A DNA stretch of 64,000 nucleotides from positions 3,262 through 67,261 of the forward strand of contig DCYG01000024.1 in NCBI GenBank assembly GCA_002331025.1, in the 5' to 3' direction. The position numbers were made by a program, and so were the translations under genes. Below the pieces are notes generated by a model, which did no database searches, was not told the origin of the DNA, and saw nothing but the letters and a program-made list of their open reading frames with translations. Source of the DNA: Firmicutes bacterium UBA2116 (GTDB lineage: Bacteria; Bacillota; Clostridia; Tissierellales; Sedimentibacteraceae). Below, piece by piece: positions 1-9,811 of the stretch (the first letter of the stretch is position 1; the number at the start of each line of letters is the position of its first letter).

Positions 1-35
1 ATTATCTTCATTTATTTTTGACTTTTTCACTAGTC

Positions 36-75
36 CCGGACGCTTCACTTGTCCGAATGGACATGGCGAAGCGTC
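36..75. repeat. Inverted repeat at window start
   Basis: Two arms (GGACGCTTC near 38 and GAAGCGTCC near 67, extended by TTGTCC/GGACA) form a long imperfect hairpin just downstream of the minus-strand nuclease gene. No clear T-run follows on either strand, so it is not an obvious intrinsic terminator. It may be one copy of a dispersed intergenic palindrome. Confidence 0.55.
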
Positions 76-87
76 CCTCTGTCTTTG

Positions 88-1056
88 TCATTTGCTAAAT
101 ACATTATTTAAAATATGGCTTATAATTGTTACTACATTATTATTAAATATGTTATCATTAAATTTGATTGGTATAAGATTCTTTTTAATTCCTTCAATTG
201 CACTGTAAGCTTTTACATTGTAATCCGTATTGTCAATAAAATAAAATTCGCTGATTTTATTATCTGAATAAAAACCCAAAGGTATCCGAATTTCAATTTT
301 TGAAACTTTATTATTAATATTTATATTGAAATTTATGCTGTTATGGATATAAGCAGTTTTATGGCTTGCAGTAATGTTATATTTACAAATTAAAGTATCT
401 TTTTTGATAGAAATATCATCGTTTATTATATAGGCTATAAAATCATTAAAGAATAATACAGCATCATAAAGAGAGATTATTCGATTATACAATATAGGAA
501 GATTATATACATCTTCATAGTTATGTTGAAGTATAAGAGATGAAAATTCTTTTCTGGGTTCTATACGAAATGCTTCATACAATGTGATTATATCTTTACC
601 GCATAAGGTATCATCTCTTTTTATATTAAAATAATTTTCAATTGTCTTAAGTTTTAAATCTCTTGTCTCGATTTTGTTTTTTAACTGCCTGATTAAAGAA
701 TATAAATCTATTTTAATAAAGCTGTTAAAATCAAAATTAATGTTATAATTTTGTAATTTGTATTCTAAAAATGGCAAATCAAAGCTATTACCGTTGTAGG
801 TTATTATATATTTTTTAGTTTTAATTAAATCTTTAAGATATTTAAGAGCTTCTTGTTCATCTATTTTATACTCACAGAATATTTGATGTATTTTATAGCT
901 TCCTTCTTCATGCAATAATATTGTTATAGAAATTATGTTTGAATAAACACGTGATAAGCCGGTTGACTCTATATCAATAAAGAATGCTTCTTTAAATAAG
1001 TTATTTAAATCCGATTTAATGTCTTTGTATTTCACTTCATTGGTATTTATTATCAT
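88..1056 (-). CDS. YprB-like ribonuclease H-like (DEDD) nuclease domain protein
   Basis: The predicted product is 322 residues long. It carries the three sequence blocks of a DEDD-type 3'-5' exonuclease fold: D28-x-E30 in DIESTGL, the second block YNGNSFDL at about 87-94, and YEDVYNL at about 180-186, where the last acidic residue sits. This matches the Firmicute YprB family, whose members are soluble and of poorly known role. The ATG at 1056 is preferred because AGGAGA lies 4-9 bases upstream; an in-frame start 14 codons earlier has no such site. It is transcribed away from comEC. Family assignment is from motifs. The substrate (DNA or RNA) cannot be told from sequence. Confidence 0.75.
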   Translation of the reverse strand: MIINTNEVKYKDIKSDLNNLFKEAFFIDIESTGLSRVYSNIISITILLHEEGSYKIHQIFCEYKIDEQEALKYLKDLIKTKKYIITYNGNSFDLPFLEYKLQNYNINFDFNSFIKIDLYSLIRQLKNKIETRDLKLKTIENYFNIKRDDTLCGKDIITLYEAFRIEPRKEFSSLILQHNYEDVYNLPILYNRIISLYDAVLFFNDFIAYIINDDISIKKDTLICKYNITASHKTAYIHNSINFNININNKVSKIEIRIPLGFYSDNKISEFYFIDNTDYNVKAYSAIEGIKKNLIPIKFNDNIFNNNVVTIISHILNNVFSK

Positions 1057-1118
1057 TTTTTCTCCTGATATGCTTGTACAAAATTCTTTATTTACCACCT
1101 AATTTCTGGTAAAATGGT

Positions 1119-3482
1119 GTGAGGTGTGTTGTGTATATAATAATTTCTTTGTTTTTTACTTATGCAATGGGAGTTATATCGTATGAGTTCGGATTTTTCA
1201 GCTATATGTTTATAGCAGTTTTTGCTTTGCTTTTTTTTAACTCCTACTGCACTAAGAAATATATCTTCAATATTGTTATTATTACATTTTTAATTTTATC
1301 ATTTATTAATTGTTATTACAATTCTATTTCAAAATTAGCACAATATATTGATGAAAATATTGAAATAACAGCTAAAATCAAAGACAAAAATATATCTGAG
1401 TCGAGCTATTCAAGCTATAATGCTTCTATAATAAGCATAAACGATACAATTTTACCTGATGATGAAAACACAATCATATATATTGATAAAAAATATGACG
1501 TTAAAGGAAACAGTATTATTAAAGCAAAAGCTAATGTTGCTGACATCAATATCAGCAAAAATAGACTATTATTCAATTATAAAAATTATTTACGGTCTAA
1601 GAAAATAAGTGCTGTAGTCTTTGCAGAGGGCAATATAACAACAATTAAAGAAAATTACTCATATCTTAACAATATATCTTCTAATTTTAAAAATTATGCT
1701 GAAAGAACGTTTTATAATTCGCTAAGTGACAGCAATGCAGATATAATTCTGTCTATTTTATTAGGTAACGTAGATTATTTAGACGAGAATTTTTATGATA
1801 ATGTAAAAACAATGGGGTTGGCTCATATTTTTGCTGTTTCAGGAACTCATATCGTTCTTTTATATGGCTTTCTGTTAACAGTACTCAAGTATTGCAACCT
1901 AAACAGAAGGCTACGGTTGATTATTACTTGGATAATAATATGGTTTTATGGATTTTTAATCGGTTTTCCAATTTCAGTAATGAGGACACTTGTTATGTTT
2001 ACCCTGCTGTTTGGAGCAGAAATCTTTTACAGAAAGTACAGCTCATTAAACGCCATTGGAGTAGCTGCTCTTATATTAACTATATACAACCCATTCTGGA
2101 TATTTGATGCGGGATTTTTATTATCCTTTTCTGCGGCATTAAGCATAATAGTATGCAATAAATACATTTTAAAAAATGTTCAAACGAAAAACACCATTAT
2201 AAGGCTAATATATTTATACTTATTCCTTATGCTGTTTACGTTGCCGGTTATAGCTTATTTTTTTAATTATGTTCCTGTTATGGGAATTGTATATAATATG
2301 CTTTTATTACCGATTTTCACGGTATTAATGATTTATGGGTTTATACTTTTAATATTTAACGGTACTATTTCTTTCTTATTGATAGTTCCATTCAGGATTT
2401 TCGATTATCTTTTATACAGCCTAAGATATGCCGTGAGTTTTACGGAGAAATTTGGCTTTAACGGATTTACTATACAAACTATGTCCATTTCCTTAATAGT
2501 TTTCTTTTATATTATGATTATTTTTATGATATATGTATATAACAATAATAATTCTCCTATAAAGAAAAGTGGTATTTATACTTTAATTGTCATGTATATA
2601 GTTACATTTATGACACCTTCAAATAACTTCCTTTATATAAATGTAGCAGATGCGGGGCAGGGGTTATTCACACACGTTAAATACAAAGATACCGACTTAA
2701 TAATAGACTGCGGAAGCTCTAATAATGGAAATTTTGGTCAATATATTGTTCTGCCTTATTTTATTAAAAGGGGAGTTAATCAAATTGACGGCGTGTTTAT
2801 CAGTCATTGGGATAGTGATCATTATTCAGGCTTAAATGATCTTTTAAACAGTAAAATAAAGGTGAGTAATATATTTGCTCCAATTGCCAGCGATGAAATA
2901 AATAAAGATATAAGCATATTAAATAATGGAATGAGTTACAGGATAGATGATAAATTAAATATTGATATTTTATGGCCTGAAAAAGACATTACAGCAGATA
3001 AAACAAATAATACTTCACTGGTTATGCTGATTAATTATAATAATAAAAAAATTTTATTTACCGGTGATATAGAAAAAGAAGTAGAAAACATTATTATCAA
3101 CGATATTCCTGATATTGACATTTTGCTGGTACCTCACCACGGCAGCTCAACATCTTCGTCTGACGAATTTGTATATAAAAGTAACCCCGAAATTGCAGTT
3201 TTCAGCTACGGTAAGAATAAGTACGGTATACCAAACAAAGAAGTAATAGAAAGATATAAAAATGAAAAAAGCTTAATTTTATCAACATATAATCATGGCG
3301 AAATTAATTTTGTTTTAAAAGGCGATAAAATATATTATAATACTTATATGAGTACAAAATCTGAAAGTTATTATGAACTGTATTTTTTAGGTTTTACAAC
3401 AAAATTAACGGCATTTTGTATACTTTTAATATACATATTTAAATACAAGGGAGAAGTCTATGAGCTACAAAATTATTTCTGA
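1119..3482 (+). CDS. comEC: ComEC/Rec2 DNA internalization channel protein
   Basis: This 787-residue polytopic membrane protein has the ComEC layout. There is a short N-terminal membrane part, an extracytoplasmic domain to about 190, a multi-helix competence domain at about 200-480 (with the typical HIFAVSGTHI signature), and a C-terminal metallo-beta-lactamase domain with HWDSDH at about 562 and VPHHGSS near 672. The family forms the channel that takes single-stranded DNA into the cell, and the MBL domain is thought to degrade the other strand. The start is a GTG at 1119; another GTG at 1131 after GAGGTG is also possible. The stop overlaps the holA start by 23 bases, a pairing common in Firmicutes. 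Other com genes are not in the window, so natural competence is not implied. Confidence 0.92.
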   Translation: MRCVVYIIISLFFTYAMGVISYEFGFFSYMFIAVFALLFFNSYCTKKYIFNIVIITFLILSFINCYYNSISKLAQYIDENIEITAKIKDKNISESSYSSYNASIISINDTILPDDENTIIYIDKKYDVKGNSIIKAKANVADINISKNRLLFNYKNYLRSKKISAVVFAEGNITTIKENYSYLNNISSNFKNYAERTFYNSLSDSNADIILSILLGNVDYLDENFYDNVKTMGLAHIFAVSGTHIVLLYGFLLTVLKYCNLNRRLRLIITWIIIWFYGFLIGFPISVMRTLVMFTLLFGAEIFYRKYSSLNAIGVAALILTIYNPFWIFDAGFLLSFSAALSIIVCNKYILKNVQTKNTIIRLIYLYLFLMLFTLPVIAYFFNYVPVMGIVYNMLLLPIFTVLMIYGFILLIFNGTISFLLIVPFRIFDYLLYSLRYAVSFTEKFGFNGFTIQTMSISLIVFFYIMIIFMIYVYNNNNSPIKKSGIYTLIVMYIVTFMTPSNNFLYINVADAGQGLFTHVKYKDTDLIIDCGSSNNGNFGQYIVLPYFIKRGVNQIDGVFISHWDSDHYSGLNDLLNSKIKVSNIFAPIASDEINKDISILNNGMSYRIDDKLNIDILWPEKDITADKTNNTSLVMLINYNNKKILFTGDIEKEVENIIINDIPDIDILLVPHHGSSTSSSDEFVYKSNPEIAVFSYGKNKYGIPNKEVIERYKNEKSLILSTYNHGEINFVLKGDKIYYNTYMSTKSESYYELYFLGFTTKLTAFCILLIYIFKYKGEVYELQNYF

Positions 3483-4494
3483 TACACTCAAGAAATCAAA
3501 AATACCAAACTTTGTTCTCATTTATGGAACAGAAGATTATTTAATAGATACAGCAGTGAAAAATATAAAGAAAAAATTTATTGATGAAAATTATGAAAGT
3601 ATGAATTACAAAGAATTTGAAAAAATAGAGAACAATTTTTCGGACTTCTATGAATTTTCCACTACATATCCTTTTATATCTGAAAAAAAGCTTTGTGTAA
3701 TAAGGGAAGCGAATTTTTTAACATCTACAGGAAGCTTAAATAAAACTGATGAAGAACAGTTTTATAAAATTTTAGACGAAGGTTCCGATTCTTGTATAAA
3801 TGTATTCTTATTAAAGGATAAGAAACCTGATTCAAGGAAAAAAATTGTCAAGAGATTTAAAGAAAACAATGCAATTTTTGAAATAAATAAATTGAATGAG
3901 CAGGAGCTGTCCAAGTATATTTCAGATAAATTTAAGAGCAACAGTTTAAATATTAATTTAAGTCTTGCTAATTATATAGCCAATAATTCAGGATATTTAG
4001 AATATGAAAGCACGGTTAATCTTTACCATATCAACAATGAAATAGATAAAATATCATCCTTTAAAAGGGGATATAATGAAGTATTAATGGAGGACGTTGA
4101 TAATTTATTGATTAAGTCGTCGGAAAGCAATGTTTTTAAGCTTATTGATAATATATGCGATGGCAATAAAGAGCAGGCATTCGGTATATTGAATGATATG
4201 CTTTTAAACAATACCCCCGAGCAGGTCATAATTCATATGATAATACGGCAGTACAGAATGCTTTACCAATACGTTATTTTAAGTAATAAAGGATATAGCT
4301 TCAATGAAATAATGAGTAAAATGAAATTGAAAAGCTTCGTAGCCAACAAGCTTTCAAAACAAACAAGGAGCCTAAAACCGGAAAAAATAGAATATTATTT
4401 AGAAAAAATTCTTGAAATTGATAAGAAAATAAAGACCGGGGAAATTGAAAGCCGCATAGGACTTGAATTGATTACAAATGGAATTATAACATAA
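3460..4494 (+). CDS. holA: DNA polymerase III subunit delta
   Basis: The 344-residue product matches HolA in length and layout. It begins with the hallmark NFVLIYGTEDYLIDTAV block of the clamp-loader delta subunit, continues with a degenerate AAA+ fold, and ends in the helical collar domain (about 210-340). Delta opens the beta sliding clamp during loading. The ATG at 3460 follows GGGAGAAG and lies inside the 3' end of comEC, so translation is probably coupled. A hairpin terminator at 4526 closes the unit and is shared with rpsT on the other strand. Confidence 0.93.
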   Translation: MSYKIISDTLKKSKIPNFVLIYGTEDYLIDTAVKNIKKKFIDENYESMNYKEFEKIENNFSDFYEFSTTYPFISEKKLCVIREANFLTSTGSLNKTDEEQFYKILDEGSDSCINVFLLKDKKPDSRKKIVKRFKENNAIFEINKLNEQELSKYISDKFKSNSLNINLSLANYIANNSGYLEYESTVNLYHINNEIDKISSFKRGYNEVLMEDVDNLLIKSSESNVFKLIDNICDGNKEQAFGILNDMLLNNTPEQVIIHMIIRQYRMLYQYVILSNKGYSFNEIMSKMKLKSFVANKLSKQTRSLKPEKIEYYLEKILEIDKKIKTGEIESRIGLELITNGIIT

Positions 4495-4525
4495 GCAGTC
4501 AAGCAACACAAATTTGCATAAAAAA

Positions 4526-4542
4526 AACCGGTGAAGCCGGTT
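4526..4542. terminator. Bidirectional terminator between holA and rpsT
   Basis: AACCGG-TGAAG-CCGGTT is a perfect six-base-pair stem with an A-run on the left and a T-run on the right. It can therefore stop transcription of holA on the plus strand and of rpsT on the minus strand. Confidence 0.85.
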
Positions 4543-4549
4543 ATTTTTG

Positions 4550-4813
4550 TTATGCTGCTTTATTTAATTTAAGAGTTAATCTGCTAACCTTTCTTGCTGC
4601 TGCATTCTTATGAATGGTATTCTTTGCAGCTGCTTGGTATAATTTTTTCTCGCACATTACCAATAATTCTTTAGCAAGATCATAATTTCCTTCAGTTATC
4701 GCTTTTTCAAATTTCTTTATATATGTTTTGATTTCAGATTTTCTGCTCTTATTTACTTCAGTTTTCTTATTTATAACTAAAATTCTTTTCTTTGCAGATT
4801 TAATATTTGCCAA
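4550..4813 (-). CDS. rpsT: 30S ribosomal protein S20
   Basis: An 87-residue basic protein starting MANIKSAKKRI, the signature opening of S20, with a highly helical Lys/Ala-rich body. S20 binds 16S rRNA early in small-subunit assembly. The start is a TTG at 4813 placed seven bases after AAGGAGG. The GTG three codons upstream overlaps that ribosome binding site and is unlikely. The gene is convergent with holA and shares its terminator. Confidence 0.96.
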   Translation of the reverse strand: MANIKSAKKRILVINKKTEVNKSRKSEIKTYIKKFEKAITEGNYDLAKELLVMCEKKLYQAAAKNTIHKNAAARKVSRLTLKLNKAA

Positions 4814-4994
4814 AGTATTCACCTCCTTAGTGTTCTATTATAAGCCATTAATTATTTTAGCACATAATTATCATTATTTCAACATTTTTGACAGCAAATC
4901 AATTATACAGTCAAATTATATAAAAATCAAGTAAAAAGAATAAAAAAATTTAAAAAATCAATAATAAATTTAATATTGAATTATGGAGGTCACA

Positions 4995-5927
4995 ATGTTT
5001 TATAGAACAGACTTAGCTTATGAAGCTAATGAATCCTTAGCCCAAAAGGCAGAAGGCGTTATTTTAAAAACCGAAAATTTTAAACACGGTGAAGTAGTAA
5101 AGCTTGAAATAACTGATGAGACGGCAGAAAAATCGGTAGGTAAAAAAAGAGGTAAATATATAACGTATGAAACAGGAAGTTTAAAAAATTTAAGTAAGGA
5201 GTCAAGAGAAGAAGTTATTGACATACTGTGTAATGCAATAAAGGAAGTTTCCGACTTGCAAAGAGATAGAATTTTAGTTGTTGGCTTAGGAAACAGAAAC
5301 ATAACAGCGGATGCCTTAGGACCTAAGACGTTAGATAAAATTAAGGTTACTCGCCAATTTTTCAAAGCATATAATAAGGATTTTGATGAGGACTTCAACG
5401 AAGTGTCCATATTGGAGCCGGGAGTTTTAGGAACTACAGGAATAGAAACGATTAATACTATCGTTGGCGTAGTTGAAAAAATTAAACCTACATTATTAAT
5501 AATAATTGATGCACTTGCTTCAAGAAAGATGAGACGTCTTTGTTCGGTTGTGCAAATTACTGATGCTGGAATTGAGCCGGGCTCAGGAATAGGAAATATG
5601 CAGGGCTCGTTGAATGAAGAAACCTTGGGGGTTAAGGTTGTAGCAATAGGTATTCCTACGGTAGTTGACACAGCAACAATAGTTAATGACACTATTGAAG
5701 CAATGGAAGAAGTATTAAAAGACAAGACGGATGATGTAGGAAGCATAATGGGAATATTAGGTGATTTAGAATATGAAGAAAAGCATATGTTTATAAAGGA
5801 AATATTAAGTCCCATGTATGGTGAATCTATTGTAACACCAAGCTCTGTAGATGAGCTTATGGATAATTTATCGGAGATGCTTGCGTTATCCATCAATAAA
5901 GCTGTTCATCCCGGATTTGAATCGTAA
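4995..5927 (+). CDS. gpr: GPR endopeptidase (germination protease)
   Basis: This 310-residue protein matches the spore-specific aspartic-type protease GPR (peptidase family A25). That enzyme is made as a zymogen in the forespore and degrades small acid-soluble spore proteins during germination. The opening MFYRTDLAYEANESL resembles the propeptide region, and the conserved blocks VVGLGNRNITADALGP and LIIIDALASR are present. The ATG at 4995 follows GGAGGT; an ATG 12 bases upstream overlaps that site. Together with spoIIP next to it, this shows an endospore former. The long open frame antisense to this gene is a shadow. Confidence 0.95.
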   Translation: MFYRTDLAYEANESLAQKAEGVILKTENFKHGEVVKLEITDETAEKSVGKKRGKYITYETGSLKNLSKESREEVIDILCNAIKEVSDLQRDRILVVGLGNRNITADALGPKTLDKIKVTRQFFKAYNKDFDEDFNEVSILEPGVLGTTGIETINTIVGVVEKIKPTLLIIIDALASRKMRRLCSVVQITDAGIEPGSGIGNMQGSLNEETLGVKVVAIGIPTVVDTATIVNDTIEAMEEVLKDKTDDVGSIMGILGDLEYEEKHMFIKEILSPMYGESIVTPSSVDELMDNLSEMLALSINKAVHPGFES

Positions 5928-6035
5928 TATAATTGTAAAAAATAACAGTATTATTCAGGAAACAATACACATATAAATTAATATATTACTTTTTAAATAA
6001 TAAATTACTATTAAGAAAATATGTGGAGTTGGATC

Positions 6036-7163
6036 ATGAAAAGAAAAAGAAGAAATAAGGGCGGAACAAGATTTTATATGATGATGTCAATTATATGCCT
6101 GACTGTACTTTTTATTGGATACAGTTATGTTTATAATTTGTCGGAAAAAAGAAAGTCGGGGCAGGATATTACTACTATATCTATTCTCTACAATGAGGGC
6201 AGCGATGAAAGTAAGACAAGTGCCATAGACAAAATTATGTCCTACTTTAATATATTTTTAGAAAAAACATTCAAGGAAAAAGAGAGCTCAAATAAATTAA
6301 TAGAAAGCGTTGATAAATCTAACACGGAAGTTTTTAAAAAAATAGAAAGTAATGAAACAGAAGAAAAAGACTTAGAAATATACAACGAAAGAGAAGAAAA
6401 AAAACCTATAACAAATACACCGTTATTTATATCAAGCAATCGACATGAAAACTTTTTTAAGATTATAGAATCATCACCGGCTTCAAGAAGCAGCGCCCCA
6501 AGAAATATAATAATTGACGCTGCTTCTGTTAATGAAAAGCTTAATGTTGTGATATTCCATACCCATGCAACAGAAGCATATTTTCCTCATGTTGAAGGTA
6601 ATTACAGATCCCATGATGAAACTTACAATGTAATGGGCGTGGGCAACAAAATAACGGGTAATTTGAAAAGCTTGGGAATTGAAGTTAATCATTTAAAGGA
6701 TTATAATGATTATCCTGATTATAATTCATCTTATGCCAATTCAAGCTATGCGGTAAGTCAGGTATTGTCTAATAGCAAGAAAAATGTACTTATAGATATA
6801 CATAGAGATGGTGCAGAAGAAAATTCAAGCTATGAACAGTTTTTATCGAGAGTGAAAACAACAATAATAAACGATAAAACCGCAGCGACATGTACATTAG
6901 TAGTAGGAGATAAAAACGGAAATTCAGAAGAGCTTAAAAAAAATGCTCAGCTGCTTTTTAATATATCGGAACAAATGTACCCCGGATTGTTCAGAGATGT
7001 AATAGTAAGACCAGGTGCATACTTCAATCAATATTATTCTGACTACGCATTATTGCTTGAGGTAGGCAGCACTCTGAATCACATAGATGAAGTCAATTAT
7101 ACTATTGAATTATTAACAGATATTATGGTTGAATATATTGATGAAATAGCTAATACTAATTAG
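6036..7163 (+). CDS. spoIIP: Stage II sporulation protein P
   Basis: This 375-residue protein has an N-terminal basic stretch and one membrane anchor (about 17-33), a variable Glu/Lys/Ser-rich linker, and the SpoIIP catalytic domain from about 160 on. Recognizable motifs are VIFHTHATEAYFP and DIHRDG. SpoIIP is an amidase and endopeptidase that thins septal peptidoglycan with SpoIID and SpoIIM during engulfment. The ATG at 6036 has GGAG seven bases upstream; an ATG at 6021 lies before that site. Adjacency to gpr is a common Firmicute arrangement (gpr-spoIIP-lepA). Confidence 0.93.
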   Translation: MKRKRRNKGGTRFYMMMSIICLTVLFIGYSYVYNLSEKRKSGQDITTISILYNEGSDESKTSAIDKIMSYFNIFLEKTFKEKESSNKLIESVDKSNTEVFKKIESNETEEKDLEIYNEREEKKPITNTPLFISSNRHENFFKIIESSPASRSSAPRNIIIDAASVNEKLNVVIFHTHATEAYFPHVEGNYRSHDETYNVMGVGNKITGNLKSLGIEVNHLKDYNDYPDYNSSYANSSYAVSQVLSNSKKNVLIDIHRDGAEENSSYEQFLSRVKTTIINDKTAATCTLVVGDKNGNSEELKKNAQLLFNISEQMYPGLFRDVIVRPGAYFNQYYSDYALLLEVGSTLNHIDEVNYTIELLTDIMVEYIDEIANTN

Positions 7164-7185
7164 CATACCGATATCGTACTATTCT

Positions 7186-7300
7186 GTCATTCGCAATGAA
7201 TTCCCAATGTTTGTGACCAAAGGGAGCTGAAACATTGGTGAATGAGACTGGGAATCTCAGGTTTTAAAAATGAGATCCCTCGCTCACTCGGGATAACCAA
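7186..7300. repeat. Dispersed structured intergenic element, copy A1
   Basis: The spoIIP-lepA spacer contains two stacked hairpins. One pairs CCCAATGTTT near 7203 with AAACATTGG near 7230. The other pairs GGGAATCTCA (7250) with TGAGATCCC (7271). The flanks carry GTCATTC and, inverted, GGGATAAC. The same words (GTCATTCCGAACG, GAGGAATCTCAGG) recur at 12296-12326, so this is a family of non-coding palindromic repeats. Weak open frames crossing it are not genes. Confidence 0.6.
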
Positions 7301-7416
7301 AACAAAGGTTGCCACTATTCCTGAGAATACAGGATGTTTAGCATAAATAATGCTTTTATATTTATATAAATTTTGATATAATACCCTATATCCGTAAAAT
7401 AGGGAGGTTACGCTTT

Positions 7417-9222
7417 TTGGACAGAAGAAAATATATAAGAAACTTTTCGATAATTGCTCATATAGATCATGGAAAATCAACATTGGCAGACAGATTAATA
7501 GAAAACACAGGGCTTCTTTCGCATCGTGAAATGCAGGAACAAGTTTTGGACAACATGGATTTGGAAAGAGAGAGAGGAATAACGATTAAGCTTCAAACCA
7601 TGAGCTTACTATACAAAGCTCAGGACGGGCATGATTATACGCTTAATCTGATAGATACTCCCGGCCATGTAGATTTTAATTATGAGGTATCAAGGAGTTT
7701 GGCTGCCTGCGAAGGAGCCGTATTGGTAGTAGACGCTTCGCAGGGAATAGAAGCACAGACATTGGCGAATGTTTATCTTGCATTGGATCAAGATTTAGAA
7801 ATAGTACCGGTTATAAACAAAATAGATTTGCCCAGCGCCAGACCGGATGAAATAAAAAAAGAAATAGAAGATGTAATCGGTCTTGATTGTGAAAATGCAC
7901 CTCTAATTTCTGCAAAGGACAATATAAATATTGATAAGGTTCTTGAAGCAATAGTTAAACAAATACCTGCTCCTTCCGGAGAAGAAGATGCACCTTTAAG
8001 AGCATTGGTGTTCGATTCTTATTACGACAGCTACAGAGGTGTTGTGGCTTTTATAAGAATAAAAGAGGGTCAGGTAAAAAAAGGCGACAGAATTAAAATG
8101 ATGTCGACAGGTAAGAGCTTTGATGTTACTGAAGTAGGTGTTATCTCTCCTGCTCAGAAGCCGGTAGCCGCATTGTATTCAGGCGATGTGGGTTATTTGT
8201 GTGCAAGTATGAAGGAAGTTAAAAGCTGCCGCGTAGGAGATACCATAACAAGTGATTCAAACCCTGCTAAGGAACCACTTCCGGGTTACAAAAAGGTTAC
8301 ATCAATGGTATACTGCGGTATTTATCCTGCTGAGGGTGAGGAATATAATTCAGTTCGTGACGCATTGGAAAAGCTTCAGGTTAATGACGCTTCCCTGACC
8401 TTTGAACCTGAAACATCTATTGCTTTGGGATTTGGCTTCAGATGCGGTTTCCTAGGCTTATTGCACATGGAAATCATACAAGAGAGACTTGAAAGAGAAT
8501 TCGATTTAAATATTATTGCAACAACACCGAGTGTTATTTACAATGTTTATAAAACAAACGGTGAAATGATAATTTTACAAAATCCTACAAACATGCCTCC
8601 TGTACAGGAAATAGATTATATGGAGGAGCCTATTGTCAATGCCTCAATAATGACACCTACTGAATATGTTGGAGCAATAATGGAGCTTTGTCAAAACAGA
8701 AGAGGAACATTTGAAAATATGGAGTATATGGAAGCAACAAGGGTAATATTACATTATAAGCTTCCATTGAATGAAGTAATATATGATTTTTTTGACGCAT
8801 TAAAATCAAGAACAAGAGGATACGCTTCATTAGATTATGAACTGCATGGATATGTGCGCTCAGAGCTTGTAAAAATGGATATTCTTATAAATGCTGAATT
8901 GGTGGATGCATTTTCCATAATAGTTCATGAAGACAAAGCTTACGAAAGAGGAAGATCGATTGTAGAAAGATTGAAGGATGTAATTCCGAGACATTTATTT
9001 GCAGTACCCTTGCAAGCGGCGGTAGGAGGCAAAATTATCGCCAGAGAAACCGTTAAAGCGCTTAGAAAGGATGTCTTGGCAAAATGCTACGGCGGAGATA
9101 TAACAAGAAAGAAAAAGCTTCTTGAGAAACAAAAGGAAGGCAAGAAGCGTATGAGGCAAATAGGCAGCGTGGAAGTTCCACAGGAAGCGTTCTTAGCCGT
9201 ATTAAAGTTTGATGAAGATTAA
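7417..9222 (+). CDS. lepA: Elongation factor 4 (LepA)
   Basis: The 601-residue translational GTPase has the family's usual length. It contains the G1 loop AHIDHGKSTLAD, the G2/G3 region RGITIKLQ and DTPGHVDF, and the G4 motif NKIDLP. These are followed by EF-G-like domains II, III and V and the LepA-specific C-terminal domain ending in KKRMRQIGSVEVPQEAFLAVL. LepA acts on the ribosome and affects elongation and 30S biogenesis. The start is TTG at 7417, with GGGAGG about nine bases upstream. It follows gpr-spoIIP after a repeat-containing spacer. Confidence 0.97.
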   Translation: MDRRKYIRNFSIIAHIDHGKSTLADRLIENTGLLSHREMQEQVLDNMDLERERGITIKLQTMSLLYKAQDGHDYTLNLIDTPGHVDFNYEVSRSLAACEGAVLVVDASQGIEAQTLANVYLALDQDLEIVPVINKIDLPSARPDEIKKEIEDVIGLDCENAPLISAKDNINIDKVLEAIVKQIPAPSGEEDAPLRALVFDSYYDSYRGVVAFIRIKEGQVKKGDRIKMMSTGKSFDVTEVGVISPAQKPVAALYSGDVGYLCASMKEVKSCRVGDTITSDSNPAKEPLPGYKKVTSMVYCGIYPAEGEEYNSVRDALEKLQVNDASLTFEPETSIALGFGFRCGFLGLLHMEIIQERLEREFDLNIIATTPSVIYNVYKTNGEMIILQNPTNMPPVQEIDYMEEPIVNASIMTPTEYVGAIMELCQNRRGTFENMEYMEATRVILHYKLPLNEVIYDFFDALKSRTRGYASLDYELHGYVRSELVKMDILINAELVDAFSIIVHEDKAYERGRSIVERLKDVIPRHLFAVPLQAAVGGKIIARETVKALRKDVLAKCYGGDITRKKKLLEKQKEGKKRMRQIGSVEVPQEAFLAVLKFDED

Positions 9223-9233
9223 GAGGTGATAAT

Positions 9234-9800
9234 ATGAAAAAAGGCTTAATAATATTAATAGCTGTTTTAGTAATCGCAGGTATAGTTGTTATGAGCACAT
9301 TTGGCAGTTACAATTCATTAGTCGCAATGGATGAAGAAGTAAACAACCAATGGGCAAATGTTGAAAGTAAGCTTCAATTAAGATTTGATTTGATACCAAA
9401 TTTAGTTGAAACCGTTAAGGGTGCAATGGCTCATGAGCAGGAAGTTTTCACGGCAATCGCCGATGCGAGAGCGAGATTGGCAGGTGCAGGCTCTACCGAT
9501 GAAAAGGTGCAGGCATCTAATGAATTGGAAGGTGCATTGTCAAGATTATTGGTTGTAGTAGAAAACTACCCTGAGCTTAAGTCCAATCAAAATGTTACAG
9601 CATTAATGGATACTCTTGCAGGAACTGAAAACAGAATATCAGTGGAAAGGGACAGATATAATGGAGTAGTAAGCAAGTATAATTCTGCTATTAGAAGCTT
9701 TCCTAAAAATATAATGGCGGGAATGTTCGGATTTGAAACGAGACCGTATTTTGAAGCGTCTCCGGGGGCTGATGTAGCACCAAAAGTAAACTTTGATTAA
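9234..9800 (+). CDS. LemA family protein
   Basis: This 188-residue protein has one N-terminal membrane segment (about 4-22) followed by a helical domain with the LemA signature NNQWANVESKLQLRFDLIPN and later NRISVERDRYNGVVSKYNS. LemA proteins are membrane-anchored, mostly exposed outside, and of unsettled function. The gene sits 11 bases after lepA (GAGGTG ribosome binding site) and 11 bases before the TPM-domain gene. A LemA/TPM pairing recurs across bacteria and suggests a joint envelope role. Confidence 0.93.
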   Translation: MKKGLIILIAVLVIAGIVVMSTFGSYNSLVAMDEEVNNQWANVESKLQLRFDLIPNLVETVKGAMAHEQEVFTAIADARARLAGAGSTDEKVQASNELEGALSRLLVVVENYPELKSNQNVTALMDTLAGTENRISVERDRYNGVVSKYNSAIRSFPKNIMAGMFGFETRPYFEASPGADVAPKVNFD

Positions 9801-9811
9801 GGAGTGATACT

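Noticed and set aside
5018..5896. 292-codon open frame antisense to gpr
   Set aside because: It fully overlaps gpr, has a Ser/Thr/Ile-rich composition typical of a reverse shadow and no ribosome binding site.
7187..7483. 98-codon minus-strand frame between spoIIP and lepA
   Set aside because: It lies in repeat family A and overlaps the lepA start; no ribosome binding site or similarity is seen.
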